Source of the DNA: Lachnospiraceae bacterium
GTDB lineage: Bacteria; Bacillota; Clostridia; Lachnospirales; Lachnospiraceae
Assembly (NCBI GenBank): GCA_015056735.1
Contig: SVFT01000003.1
Location: 62,001-126,000, forward strand
DNA: 64,000 nt
Direction of reading: 5' to 3'
Below are positions 44,344-52,762 of the stretch, one piece after another. The number at the start of each line of letters is the position of its first letter. Positions within the stretch are counted from its first letter, which is position 1. A program made the position numbers and the translations under genes. The notes under the pieces were generated by a model. It was not told where the DNA came from, did not search any database, and saw only the letters and a program-made list of their open reading frames with translations.

Positions 44344-47265
44344 TTACCACTTCACAACAGTCTGCTTGAGTTCAAACGAAAACTTTGATCCCATTCCGTA
44401 AATGCTCTCGACTAAAAGCGTCGAATCCATCATCTCCAAAATACGTTTTGTGACATTCATGCCGATCCCCGTTCCTTCGATCATTCCGGCCTGATCCTCC
44501 TCCGGGTCAAAGTCTGCATAAACCCGGTGCATGTCTTCTTTCCTGATACCGTCTCCGGTATCGATCACAGCAATCTCCAAGAGTACATTCTCCGGATCAT
44601 CCGGAAGTTTGGAATAGTCAACGCAGAATGTTATGATTCCCTCATCTGTATATTCCACTGCATTGGAAAGAAGGTTCAGGATCACCTGTCTGATATGCGC
44701 TTCGTCGCCGTGCAACATCCGCGGAATGCCCTTGCCGATATCCAGCTCAAGCGTAAGTCCTTTTTCGTCGGTCTTGCTGCGGATTGTCGTCTCGATCTCG
44801 CGGATCGTAGCGGATAGATCGTAAAATACCGGTGTGATCACAAACTCTCCTGTTTCCAGCTTGGAAAAATCAAGGATCGCATTTACAAGCCTCTTAAGCA
44901 CCGCTCCCGCCGACCTGATTCTGCTTACATAACCCTGAATGTCCTGCTCTCCGGATGCCGTTAAGATCTTCTCATTTATATCGAGTGCTTCATCAAGCGG
45001 CCTTTTGAGCTCATATGACACATTCGCCAAAAACGAGGATTTCGCCTTGCTTGCGGCAAGTGCGCGTTCGGACATATCGACCAGCTTATCGCGTTCCTTC
45101 TTCTCGTGATCGATGTCTTCCAGCAGCCAGATCGCATGTGTCAGACTGCCGTTTACATCTCGTCTGGAAGCGACAAAACGCGCACGGCGCCACCGATGCT
45201 CATTATTCTCGTATTCAAGCGAAAGTGTATCTACTCTGCCAAGACGCCTTGCCAGTGTCGTCAGATCAACAAACCGAAGGACTTCCTCACGGTTTCGATC
45301 GGTCGTATAGTGTGTGATGACCCTGCGCACACTTTCCCGCGCATTCGGAGCGGTCTCTCCGATCACATGCTGTACAAATCTTCTGTCCGTCTTGATTGGC
45401 GTATACATATCCGTTGCAAGCTCGATTTCGTAAGCAAACATATAGATATTCGCGATCGACGAAATCCGCGCATTCAGATTCTGTGCGGTTTCCGTAAGCG
45501 CATCGCGCTTCCTCTTCTCCTCATCGATACTCTCGATAAGCCAGAGAAGATGCTCAACTTTGCCGTCCTTGCCGCGTTTGGATACAACAAGTCTGGCTCT
45601 GCACCATTCATTGTCGCAATTCAGGAACTCTTCGGTCAGAACATCCGTATCTTTGCACCGCTCGTCGATCGTCTCAAAATCAACAAACGCGTGCATCGCA
45701 TCTCTCGAGATGACATTGGTCGTATGCTCGCTTACGGCAAATGCGACCTCCTGCGCATGTTCCACGATTGGCGGCGGCATTTCTTCTCCGAGTCCGACCC
45801 GAGTGCGGATGTTATGCAGAATATCACGGGTCAAATCCACTTCATGCATGGAAAAATAAACGTGTGATACGGAGGAGATCTGGTCATTCATCATTTTGAT
45901 ATCTTCCAGTGCTTTATCACGCTCGCGCTTCTCTGCATCAATATCTTCGACAAGGTACATGACACGCTCGATCATTCCGGACGGCCGTCTCTCAGAAACG
46001 ATAAAACGGGCTCTGCGCCATTTTCCCTCCGTAGACAGAAACTCATATGTAATGGTCTGCACATCCTGCATGCGCTCGTTCAGTGTATGCAGATCCACAA
46101 AAGCCAGCATCTGTTCTCTGCATTCGGGATCGGCAAACTCCGCATAGATCCCCTTCAGGCAGTCGGATGCATTCGCCTTAGCGTCCCCGGCGGCCGCCCT
46201 TACAGACTCTCTGTTGTCATAGATCTCAACGAGGGTGTCATCCGCCAGATTGACCTCACACATGGAAATATAGATATCTGCCGTTGCGGAAAGACGTTTG
46301 CTGAGTCGCTCCAGCGCGTATTGCTTTTTGTTGGCGCTTACGAACATCAGATATATGACGATCAGAACAACGATCGCAAAAAAAGCCGAAACCAGAAAGA
46401 TTATCCGAAGCGGTGCAAAAACAGAGGAAGCATCTTTTGCGGAGACACATATGAAATCACGGTTCAGATCCATGATATATACGATATAGAGCTTCTCACC
46501 GTGATGATATTCAAAATAGCCCTCATAGATCTCCGGAAATTCCGCCAGTTTCGCATAGATGCCGGCTCCGATCGAATCTTCCGCTTTCGCATAGCTTTTG
46601 CCGATCTCTTGTCGATCGGAGTGCGCCACAACATAGCCTGTGTTGCTGACGATAAACTGCAGGTCTGATTTTTCCGAAGAAACAGACTCCTCCGTGATCC
46701 TCTGGATCACATCCAGCGCAATGTCCATGGAAACAACGCTTTTCCCGTCCTGCAGCTGCTTGGAGATCGCCATCAGAACAGTACCGGTCTGCGCATCAAG
46801 ATAGGGCTCTACCATCGCGACTTCACCTTTTTTTTCGATCGCTTTGGTATACCAGGGCCGCTCTGTTGCCACAAACCCTGCGGGCGGCTTCCACAGAAGA
46901 CCGTCCAGAAACTCGCCGTCGATCACAGCATAAAGGCCGGATGTATTCTCCATGACCGTACTCTTAAGCGCCGTTGTCTGGTTAATCAGATATTTCAGGA
47001 TCTCTTCATTCGATTCATGCTGCGCGATCATTCCGTCGATCGTATACGCACAGATTTTGATCGCATCCGTACTGGTAGACAGATAATCCGCAAACGCTTC
47101 GTCGATCTCTCTTGCCGTTTTCTCACCGTTTCGGATCAGAATCTCCCGATTGGCATCATAGAGCATGTTATAAAATACAAAAATGACGGTTATCGCAAAC
47201 ACGGCGATCAAAACCGTAACGATCACATTCTTTCGAATGGCGATATTCTGTGTTTTTTCCTTCAC
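44344..47265 (-). CDS. Histidine-kinase paralogue lacking the phospho-acceptor His (pseudokinase sensor)
   Basis: A 973-aa membrane protein built like its downstream neighbour: TM1, a dCache domain (TERPWYTKAIEKKGEVAMVEPY), TM2, three tandem PAS-like repeats, HisKA-like helices and a HATPase. The H-box reads FLANVSYELKRPLDEALD: the usual SHE is SYE, so His is Tyr751. ATP-binding boxes remain (NLLSNAVEYTDEG, DTGDGI, GTGIGM). It stops at VVKW, exactly where the paralogue continues into receiver and Hpt. GTG at 47265 (AAGGG upstream) is the likely start. It may act as a regulatory partner or a trans-kinase; this is inference. Confidence 0.9.
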   Translation of the reverse strand: MKEKTQNIAIRKNVIVTVLIAVFAITVIFVFYNMLYDANREILIRNGEKTAREIDEAFADYLSTSTDAIKICAYTIDGMIAQHESNEEILKYLINQTTALKSTVMENTSGLYAVIDGEFLDGLLWKPPAGFVATERPWYTKAIEKKGEVAMVEPYLDAQTGTVLMAISKQLQDGKSVVSMDIALDVIQRITEESVSSEKSDLQFIVSNTGYVVAHSDRQEIGKSYAKAEDSIGAGIYAKLAEFPEIYEGYFEYHHGEKLYIVYIMDLNRDFICVSAKDASSVFAPLRIIFLVSAFFAIVVLIVIYLMFVSANKKQYALERLSKRLSATADIYISMCEVNLADDTLVEIYDNRESVRAAAGDAKANASDCLKGIYAEFADPECREQMLAFVDLHTLNERMQDVQTITYEFLSTEGKWRRARFIVSERRPSGMIERVMYLVEDIDAEKRERDKALEDIKMMNDQISSVSHVYFSMHEVDLTRDILHNIRTRVGLGEEMPPPIVEHAQEVAFAVSEHTTNVISRDAMHAFVDFETIDERCKDTDVLTEEFLNCDNEWCRARLVVSKRGKDGKVEHLLWLIESIDEEKRKRDALTETAQNLNARISSIANIYMFAYEIELATDMYTPIKTDRRFVQHVIGETAPNARESVRRVITHYTTDRNREEVLRFVDLTTLARRLGRVDTLSLEYENNEHRWRRARFVASRRDVNGSLTHAIWLLEDIDHEKKERDKLVDMSERALAASKAKSSFLANVSYELKRPLDEALDINEKILTASGEQDIQGYVSRIRSAGAVLKRLVNAILDFSKLETGEFVITPVFYDLSATIREIETTIRSKTDEKGLTLELDIGKGIPRMLHGDEAHIRQVILNLLSNAVEYTDEGIITFCVDYSKLPDDPENVLLEIAVIDTGDGIRKEDMHRVYADFDPEEDQAGMIEGTGIGMNVTKRILEMMDSTLLVESIYGMGSKFSFELKQTVVKW

Positions 47266-47359
47266 GATCCAACCCTTTCCGCAGGGCACTCACACTGCTT
47301 GAAATATTTTTTCTATCTATTTTATTCTCTTTTTCGAATTGTGCAGACAGTTATGATTA

Positions 47360-47388
47360 ATTATATCATAGTGCGTGTTATTTATGAA
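47360..47388 (-). promoter_or_regulatory. Promoter of the phosphorelay operon
   Basis: TTCATA (47383-47388) and consensus TATAAT (47360-47365) with a 17-bp spacer, minus strand. It gives a leader of about 90 nt before the GTG at 47265. Confidence 0.65.
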
Positions 47389-47448
47389 GCATTTTTGCCA
47401 TATTTCTGATTGATTTCGCGCGTTTCTCTTAATTATTTTTATACAAAA

Positions 47449-47474
47449 AGAATGCTCCGTTTTCGAAGCATTCT
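47449..47474 (-). terminator. Intrinsic terminator of the diguanylate cyclase gene
   Basis: Perfect 8-bp stem AGAATGCT / AGCATTCT with a 10-nt loop, followed on the minus strand by TTTTTG, 24 bp after the stop. It separates the GGDEF gene from the phosphorelay operon. Confidence 0.85.
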
Positions 47475-47497
47475 CATCGTTCCTTTTATGCTCATGA

Positions 47498-48520
47498 TTA
47501 CGACTTCCTGAAAAACAGAAACGTCGCGATATTTCTTGTCTTCTTGGACTGATACAGAGCCTTGTCAGCCTCTGCGATCATGCTGGAAACCGTCGCTTTT
47601 CCGTAGACGGCGCCAAAACTCATACTGATGGAAAGTCTCGGATAGTCAGGAAGCGTGATCGCACGAACGGCCGCCTTCATCTCCTCGACCTTTTTCTTAA
47701 AATCATCCGGCGAGATCTCACGAAACGAGATCAGGAATTCATCTCCGCCATAGCGTACGACCGAATCCGTATTCCGGACCGCTGCAAGAAGTGTCTCTCC
47801 GACTTTTGCAAGGACAGCATCGCCTGCCTGATGGCCGGCGCGGTCGTTGATCTTCTTAAAATGATCCATATCCGCCATTACAAGGCCTTCACAGATCGTA
47901 CGGGCAAGCTGTTCATCAAGGTATTTACGGTTCATGACCTTGGTCAGCGAGTCTTCGTACAGCTGCCTGTTGATATCATGTACTTCTGTCTTCTTGTCAA
48001 CAAAATGCAGGATCCCGGCCCCCGCCGTCACGATCTCCAAGCGCTTAAAGGACGCATATCCCCGGATCGCATCCGCAAGTATATGAAGCGCCTCTCTGTC
48101 GTCATCCGAAAAAAGATCAACGTCCCTCTTCTCAAACGATACGATCCACTGGATCGCGCCGCCGATCGTCTGTGCCGTGCAGATCCGCCTGTAGCCATCC
48201 GAGAAGAGCCCGTCGGCAGATCCATCGATCTCATACACTTTGTTTCCGTCCGGATTCTCGCGGCTCTGCAGTTCATGCACGGTCGGATCCATCATGACCG
48301 TCCCGCGCTTCTGCGCATCCTTGCCCGATGTGGAAACGACTTCATAGCGGAATTCATAGCGGGAGATCATTTTGACAAGAAGGCATACTTCCGTCAGACG
48401 AAGCTTTGCGCAGACTTTATCAAAAAGCGCCTGCATAAGCGCTCCGTCCGCTTTACCGCCTGCCATATAAGCATTGATGAATTCTTTGATCTCGGCTTCA
48501 ATGACCGCCACATTGCCCAT
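47498..48520 (-). CDS. Diguanylate cyclase (GAF-like + GGDEF)
   Basis: A 340-aa soluble protein. The N-terminal half (about 15-170) looks like a GAF sensory domain. The C-terminal GGDEF domain starts near residue 190 (YEDSLTKVMNRKYLDEQL), with metal-site VMADMDHFKKIND and the intact signature RYGGDEF. RNTD stands five residues before the signature, a candidate RxxD inhibitory site for c-di-GMP. Start at 48520: AAAGGAGG is 6 nt upstream, unlike the frame up to 48550. It is a single-gene unit by its terminator, but its position before the phosphorelay suggests a shared signalling context. Confidence 0.93.
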   Translation of the reverse strand: MGNVAVIEAEIKEFINAYMAGGKADGALMQALFDKVCAKLRLTEVCLLVKMISRYEFRYEVVSTSGKDAQKRGTVMMDPTVHELQSRENPDGNKVYEIDGSADGLFSDGYRRICTAQTIGGAIQWIVSFEKRDVDLFSDDDREALHILADAIRGYASFKRLEIVTAGAGILHFVDKKTEVHDINRQLYEDSLTKVMNRKYLDEQLARTICEGLVMADMDHFKKINDRAGHQAGDAVLAKVGETLLAAVRNTDSVVRYGGDEFLISFREISPDDFKKKVEEMKAAVRAITLPDYPRLSISMSFGAVYGKATVSSMIAEADKALYQSKKTRNIATFLFFRKS

Positions 48521-48594
48521 ACGCATCCTCCTTTGAAGTATGCACCGCATGGTCGTGCCGCTACACTTTGATTATATCAGATGATGAACAGTTA

Positions 48595-48612
48595 TGCTAT
48601 AATCAGAGCATG
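48595..48612 (+). promoter_or_regulatory. Extended -10 promoter giving a predicted leaderless mRNA
   Basis: TGCTATAAT (48595-48603) is an extended -10 element without a good -35. The A of the kinase start codon at 48610 is exactly 7 nt after the -10, and no Shine-Dalgarno sequence lies between. Confidence 0.65.
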
Positions 48613-49671
48613 AACAAGAAATGGACAATCTTACAGGATACGATCATAACGGCAGGGATCCTCGGCGTATGTCTGGCTGTCAGCCTCGGCATTCGCAACG
48701 TCTTTCATACAATGGATCTGATACCGACCATATTCGTACTGGCAGTCTTCCTCATCTCTTTGCTGACGGAAGGCTTCTATTATGGCATTTTTTCCGCACT
48801 TTTCAGTGTTATGGCGGTTAACTACGCCTTCACGTTTCCGCTTTTTACCCTGAACTTCTCTTTTGAGGACAACCTCGTTTCAGGATGTATTATGTTAACC
48901 GTAACCATCTGCACCTGTGCGCTGACACGTAAGATCAAGCACCAGGAGCTCTTTCGCGCAGAAACGGAAAAAGAACGCATGCGAGCCAATCTGCTCCGCG
49001 CCGTATCGCATGACCTCCGGACACCGCTAACGACGATCTACGGATCAAGTTCCGCGCTCATTGAGAATCGCGAGATCCTGACAGAAGACCAGAAGCTTAA
49101 GATGATCCGCGGGATCCGCGCAGATGCAGAATGGCTGACGCGCATGGTCGAAAACCTGCTCTCCGTCACAAAACTCGGTGACGGCGATGTCCATCTGATC
49201 AAGACGCCGATCGTTTTGGAAGAGCTGCTCGACTCGGTATTGGTCGCATTTCACAAGCATTATCCCAAACAAGAAGTATCGCTCTTTCTTCCCGATGAGA
49301 TGATCCTGGTTCCGATGGATCCGCTTCTCATTCAGCAGGTCCTCATCAACCTGCTTGAAAATGCAGTTCGTCACGCAAAAGGCATGACATCACTGTCCCT
49401 TCGGGTATCTGTCACCGGTGGAAAGGCACTATTTGAAGTCATTGACGACGGCTGCGGGATCGATCAGCAAAAAGTCCAGAAGCTCTTTGAGGACGGTTTC
49501 GGTGTGGAGAGTTTTTCGGGCGATAAAAAAGAGAATACGGCAGGCATCGGCCTTTCCGTCTGTGCAACCGTTATCCGTGCGCACGGCGGGCAGATCCGCG
49601 CCATCAACAACAAGGACCGCGGCGCAACTTTTTCCTTTACACTGAATCTGGAGGATTCCGATCATGAATAA
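48610..49671 (+). CDS. KdpD-like sensor histidine kinase (C-terminal half only)
   Basis: A 353-aa kinase: three or four membrane helices (about 10-105) of the DUF4118/KdpD type, then HisKA with His134 (LLRAVSHDLRTPLTTIYG) and HATPase with NLLENAVRHAKG, DDGCGI and AGIGLSV. It lacks the N-terminal KdpD sensor and universal-stress domains of the 900-residue E. coli KdpD, as many Firmicutes versions do. ATG at 48610 follows an extended -10 element directly. Overlaps the response regulator by 8 bp. No kdpFABC genes are in the window, so a potassium role is not established. Confidence 0.9.
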   Translation: MNKKWTILQDTIITAGILGVCLAVSLGIRNVFHTMDLIPTIFVLAVFLISLLTEGFYYGIFSALFSVMAVNYAFTFPLFTLNFSFEDNLVSGCIMLTVTICTCALTRKIKHQELFRAETEKERMRANLLRAVSHDLRTPLTTIYGSSSALIENREILTEDQKLKMIRGIRADAEWLTRMVENLLSVTKLGDGDVHLIKTPIVLEELLDSVLVAFHKHYPKQEVSLFLPDEMILVPMDPLLIQQVLINLLENAVRHAKGMTSLSLRVSVTGGKALFEVIDDGCGIDQQKVQKLFEDGFGVESFSGDKKENTAGIGLSVCATVIRAHGGQIRAINNKDRGATFSFTLNLEDSDHE

Positions 49672-50365
49672 CAGATACAAGATCCTGATCGTGGAAGATG
49701 AGGAGAATATCCGAACACTCCTTAGTGCGCTTGTCGAAGCAAACGGCTACCAGGCGATTGAGGCAGATAATTGCGAGCACGGACGGAGTATGTTTACCTC
49801 CTATGTACCTGATCTTATTATTTTGGATCTGGGGCTTCCGGACGATGACGGGATCACACTTCTGAAGGAGATCCGCAAGGAATCCCTGACACCTGTCATC
49901 ATTCTGTCCGCCCGCTCGGATGAATACGAAAAGGTGCAGGCACTCGACCTTGGCGCGAACGATTATGTCACCAAACCGTTCGGCTCGGCAGAACTTGTGG
50001 CCCGCATCCGCTCGGCAATCCGCAATACCCGTCATGTTTTGGATGACTGCCCCGACGGCACCTTTACAACGGGCGAGCTTTTCATCGATTATGGCGCAAG
50101 ACGCCTTTTCTTAAAAGGTGAAGAGATCAAGCTGACACAAACGGAATACAACATCGTTGCACTCCTGTCTGAGCACTGTGGGAAAACGCTGACCTATTCC
50201 TCCATCATCAAAGCAGTCTGGGGCACACCCGACTACGGCAGCACCAAAAAGCTGCAGGTGAATATGGCCAACATTCGTAAGAAGCTGGGACTTAGACCCG
50301 GACAGAACAGCTACATCGTCAATGAACTCGGTGTCGGCTATCGAATGAGCGGTCCTCAGGATTAA
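49664..50365 (+). CDS. KdpE-like OmpR-family response regulator
   Basis: A 233-aa DNA-binding response regulator. The receiver has ILIVEDEENIR, phospho-Asp55 (LIILDLGLPDDDG), Ser/Thr in IILSARSD and Lys in VTKPF. The winged-helix output (about 135-230) contains LTQTEYNIVALLSEHCGK and the end GVGYRM. It overlaps the kinase stop by 8 bp, so expression is translationally coupled. By similarity it groups with KdpE; its targets are not visible here. Confidence 0.92.
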   Translation: MNNRYKILIVEDEENIRTLLSALVEANGYQAIEADNCEHGRSMFTSYVPDLIILDLGLPDDDGITLLKEIRKESLTPVIILSARSDEYEKVQALDLGANDYVTKPFGSAELVARIRSAIRNTRHVLDDCPDGTFTTGELFIDYGARRLFLKGEEIKLTQTEYNIVALLSEHCGKTLTYSSIIKAVWGTPDYGSTKKLQVNMANIRKKLGLRPGQNSYIVNELGVGYRMSGPQD

Positions 50366-50402
50366 GAACATGTGTTATGGAAACGCCGATCAGAGCGTTC
50401 CG

Positions 50403-51116
50403 TCAGATTCGTGACTTCAGGATTATCTGCGCGTGCGGCAGATCCTCCGGCGTCGTGATCTTGATATTTTCATAAGAGCCTTCCGTCAGCTTCACGGAAG
50501 TATTGGTAAAGTGCTCCACGACCATGGCATCATCGGTGATCTGAATGCCTTCGGCAAGGAGCTCTTTTTCTCTGTCCATAAATGTTTGGAACGCACGAAG
50601 AACAAGGTCATACGCAAAGACCTGCGGCGTCTGGATCGTCCAGAGGAGGTGCCGCGGGAGCGTCTCTCTGGAAAAACCGGCATCATCCGCCAGCTTGATC
50701 GTGTCCTTGACCGGCATCCCGACCACGCACGCTTTATGCTCGCGCACATCCGCAAGGCAACGCTCCAGGATCGCTTCATCCACAAACGGTCTGGCGCCGT
50801 CATGAATCATTACAATATCACAGGGATCGAGTGCGCAAAGGCCGTTCCATACGGAATGATACCGTTCCCGTCCGCCTGCGATGATCTTCCTTACTTTGGA
50901 AAAGCCATACTTCTCCACGATCTCTTTCTTACAGTAGTCGATCTCTTCTTCACCCGTTACGAGTACGACCTCATTGACAAAGCTTCTCTCAAATGTCTCC
51001 AGAGAATAAAAGAGGACCGGCTTCCCGCCAAGGTCCATATACTGTTTATGAATATCACTGTTCATGCGGCTCCCCCGGCCTGCTGCCAGGACGATCGCCG
51101 CCACCTTTTCTCCCAT
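50403..51116 (-). CDS. ispD: 2-C-methyl-D-erythritol 4-phosphate cytidylyltransferase
   Basis: Third step of the MEP isoprenoid pathway. The 237-aa enzyme has the nucleotide loop AAIVLAAGRGSRM, IMIHDGARPFVDE and the IspD segment LWTIQTPQVFAYD. The GGRERYHSVWNGL stretch is also characteristic. It follows tsaD by 12 bp and is the last gene of the tex operon; no other MEP genes are adjacent. A weak hairpin (50379-50401) sits between its stop and the convergent response regulator. Confidence 0.96.
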   Translation of the reverse strand: MGEKVAAIVLAAGRGSRMNSDIHKQYMDLGGKPVLFYSLETFERSFVNEVVLVTGEEEIDYCKKEIVEKYGFSKVRKIIAGGRERYHSVWNGLCALDPCDIVMIHDGARPFVDEAILERCLADVREHKACVVGMPVKDTIKLADDAGFSRETLPRHLLWTIQTPQVFAYDLVLRAFQTFMDREKELLAEGIQITDDAMVVEHFTNTSVKLTEGSYENIKITTPEDLPHAQIILKSRI

Positions 51117-51128
51117 AATGAAGTCCTC

Positions 51129-52151
51129 TTACCGCTCGCCGAGTTTCAGATTCGGAACCGCATTTAAGTCAAGTCCGCTTCTTGCACCGGCGATATACTC
51201 ATAATATCCGGCCGCACCGATCATCGCCGCATTGTCCGTGCAAAGGATCGGCGAAGGATGATAGAATGCGATATCGCGCTCTCTGCAGGCCTGTTCAAAC
51301 GTCGCGCGAAGCGTGGAATTGGATGCAACGCCGCCCGCGATCGCAAACTTCTTAAGGCCGTACTTTTCGACCGCATCCAGCGCATGCTCTACCAGCACAT
51401 CAACGACGGCTTTCTGGAAAGATGCCGCCACGTCAGCGGTGACGATCTCTTCGCCTTTCATTTTTGCGGCATTCAGGTAGTTGAGTACAGCGCTCTTCAA
51501 GCCACTAAAGCTGAAGTCATACTCATTCTCCGCGACTTTCGCACGAGGGAAGCGGATCGCCTCCGGGTTGCCTTCTTTGGAGACCTTATCGATCTTGGGA
51601 CCGCCCGGATAACCAAGGCCGATCGCACGTGCCACTTTGTCAAAAGCTTCTCCTGCCGCATCGTCACGTGTCCTGCCGAGTACTTCATACTGCCCGTAAT
51701 CCTTTACGACAACAAGATGCGTATGGCCTCCGGAGATGACCAGGCAGATAAAAGGAGGCTCCAGATCTTTGTTCTCGATGTAGTTGGCACTGATATGGCC
51801 CTCAATGTGATGTACACCGATCAGCGGGATCCCGGAGGCAAAACTGATCGCCTTTGCCGCCGAGACGCCTACAAGCAAAGCACCTACAAGGCCCGGCCCG
51901 TAGGTGACTGCAATGGCATCCATATCCGTCAGTTTCCGATCCGCCTTCTTCAAGGCTTCTTCGATCACCTGATTGATCTTTTCGATATGCTTACGCGATG
52001 CGATCTCGGGAACAACACCGCCGTATAGCGTGTGCAGGTCAATCTGCGAAAAGATCACATTCGAAAGTACCTCCCGACCGTTCCTTACGACTGCTGCAGC
52101 AGTCTCATCGCAGGAACTCTCGATCGCCAATATCGTTACATCTTCGCTCAT
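51129..52151 (-). CDS. tsaD: tRNA N6-adenosine threonylcarbamoyltransferase TsaD
   Basis: Catalytic subunit that transfers threonylcarbamoyl to A37 of ANN-decoding tRNAs. The 340-residue ASKHA protein shows [16 protein letters not shown] at the start, the metal-binding [15 protein letters not shown] (His-x4-His type), [11 protein letters not shown] and [12 protein letters not shown]. The same operon also encodes TsaB and TsaE; only TsaC/TsaC2, which makes the intermediate, is absent from the window. GGAG precedes the ATG. Confidence 0.97.
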   Translation of the reverse strand: MSEDVTILAIESSCDETAAAVVRNGREVLSNVIFSQIDLHTLYGGVVPEIASRKHIEKINQVIEEALKKADRKLTDMDAIAVTYGPGLVGALLVGVSAAKAISFASGIPLIGVHHIEGHISANYIENKDLEPPFICLVISGGHTHLVVVKDYGQYEVLGRTRDDAAGEAFDKVARAIGLGYPGGPKIDKVSKEGNPEAIRFPRAKVAENEYDFSFSGLKSAVLNYLNAAKMKGEEIVTADVAASFQKAVVDVLVEHALDAVEKYGLKKFAIAGGVASNSTLRATFEQACRERDIAFYHPSPILCTDNAAMIGAAGYYEYIAGARSGLDLNAVPNLKLGER

Positions 52152-52166
52152 TCCAAACTCCTTAAA

Positions 52167-52736
52167 CTACGACGTGATGTCCCATCCGAAGATCTTCCAA
52201 TGGCCCTTCTCGTCTTTGCGCAGGATAAAGATCTCCTCCGTCGCCTGCAGCTTTGTCTCCCGCCGCAGCGTATAACGGCAGTAGAGGCTCGCGCACTCAA
52301 AACCGTCCTTCTTAAAATACTGTACATCCATACTGTTGGATGTCTTATAGCTGGAGATCACTACGCCGTCTTCTCTGTAAGAGAGGATCTCATTACGGAG
52401 ATTCGTGTAATAATCCTGCATATTCTGATGAGCCGCCAGCTCCGCATCATAGAGCTCCATGATATGGTCTGCCAGCTTCTTAAATTCTTCATCGCTGTAC
52501 TGCTCGTTGTAGAGAACTTCCGTGATCTCGCTGTAGCTTTTGACTACTTCTTTGGGGGTTGGCGGATAATTACGGCTAAAGTCATTGAGGAGTACGGACT
52601 GAACCTTGGTCACCTCAACCGCCGTATCCTCCTGCTTACCGCTCTTCCGATTAGAGAGGTAGAAGTAGTAAGCCATGAGCATCATGATCAAAACAAGCAG
52701 CACGATCGTACCTCTTGTTCCCTTGAATCTTCTCAT
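52167..52736 (-). CDS. Conserved protein of unknown function with one membrane anchor (possibly DUF6715)
   Basis: A 189-aa protein with a basic N-terminus and one helix (about 10-27, VLLVLIMMLMAYYFYLS), then a soluble extracellular domain rich in charged residues, including YPPTPKEVVKSYSEITEVLYN and ending GHWKIFGWDITS. The FGWDI ending recalls SnoaL/NTF2-like or small alpha+beta folds. I recall a Lachnospiraceae family, DUF6715, with this layout but cannot verify. It is embedded between rnz and tsaD in the tex operon. GAGGGGGTG precedes the ATG. No function is proposed. Confidence 0.7.
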   Translation of the reverse strand: MRRFKGTRGTIVLLVLIMMLMAYYFYLSNRKSGKQEDTAVEVTKVQSVLLNDFSRNYPPTPKEVVKSYSEITEVLYNEQYSDEEFKKLADHIMELYDAELAAHQNMQDYYTNLRNEILSYREDGVVISSYKTSNSMDVQYFKKDGFECASLYCRYTLRRETKLQATEEIFILRKDEKGHWKIFGWDITS

Positions 52737-52762
52737 GTGCTCACCCCCTCTCTTCTTCGTGC

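Noticed and set aside
48610-50365. A complete Kdp potassium-uptake locus
   Set aside because: Only the kinase and regulator are present. The kinase lacks the N-terminal KdpD sensor domains and no kdpA, kdpB or kdpC gene is seen.
50379-50401. A terminator between the response regulator and ispD
   Set aside because: The hairpin has a bulged stem of seven pairs and no T-run on either strand. It is better grouped, weakly, with the intergenic hairpins.
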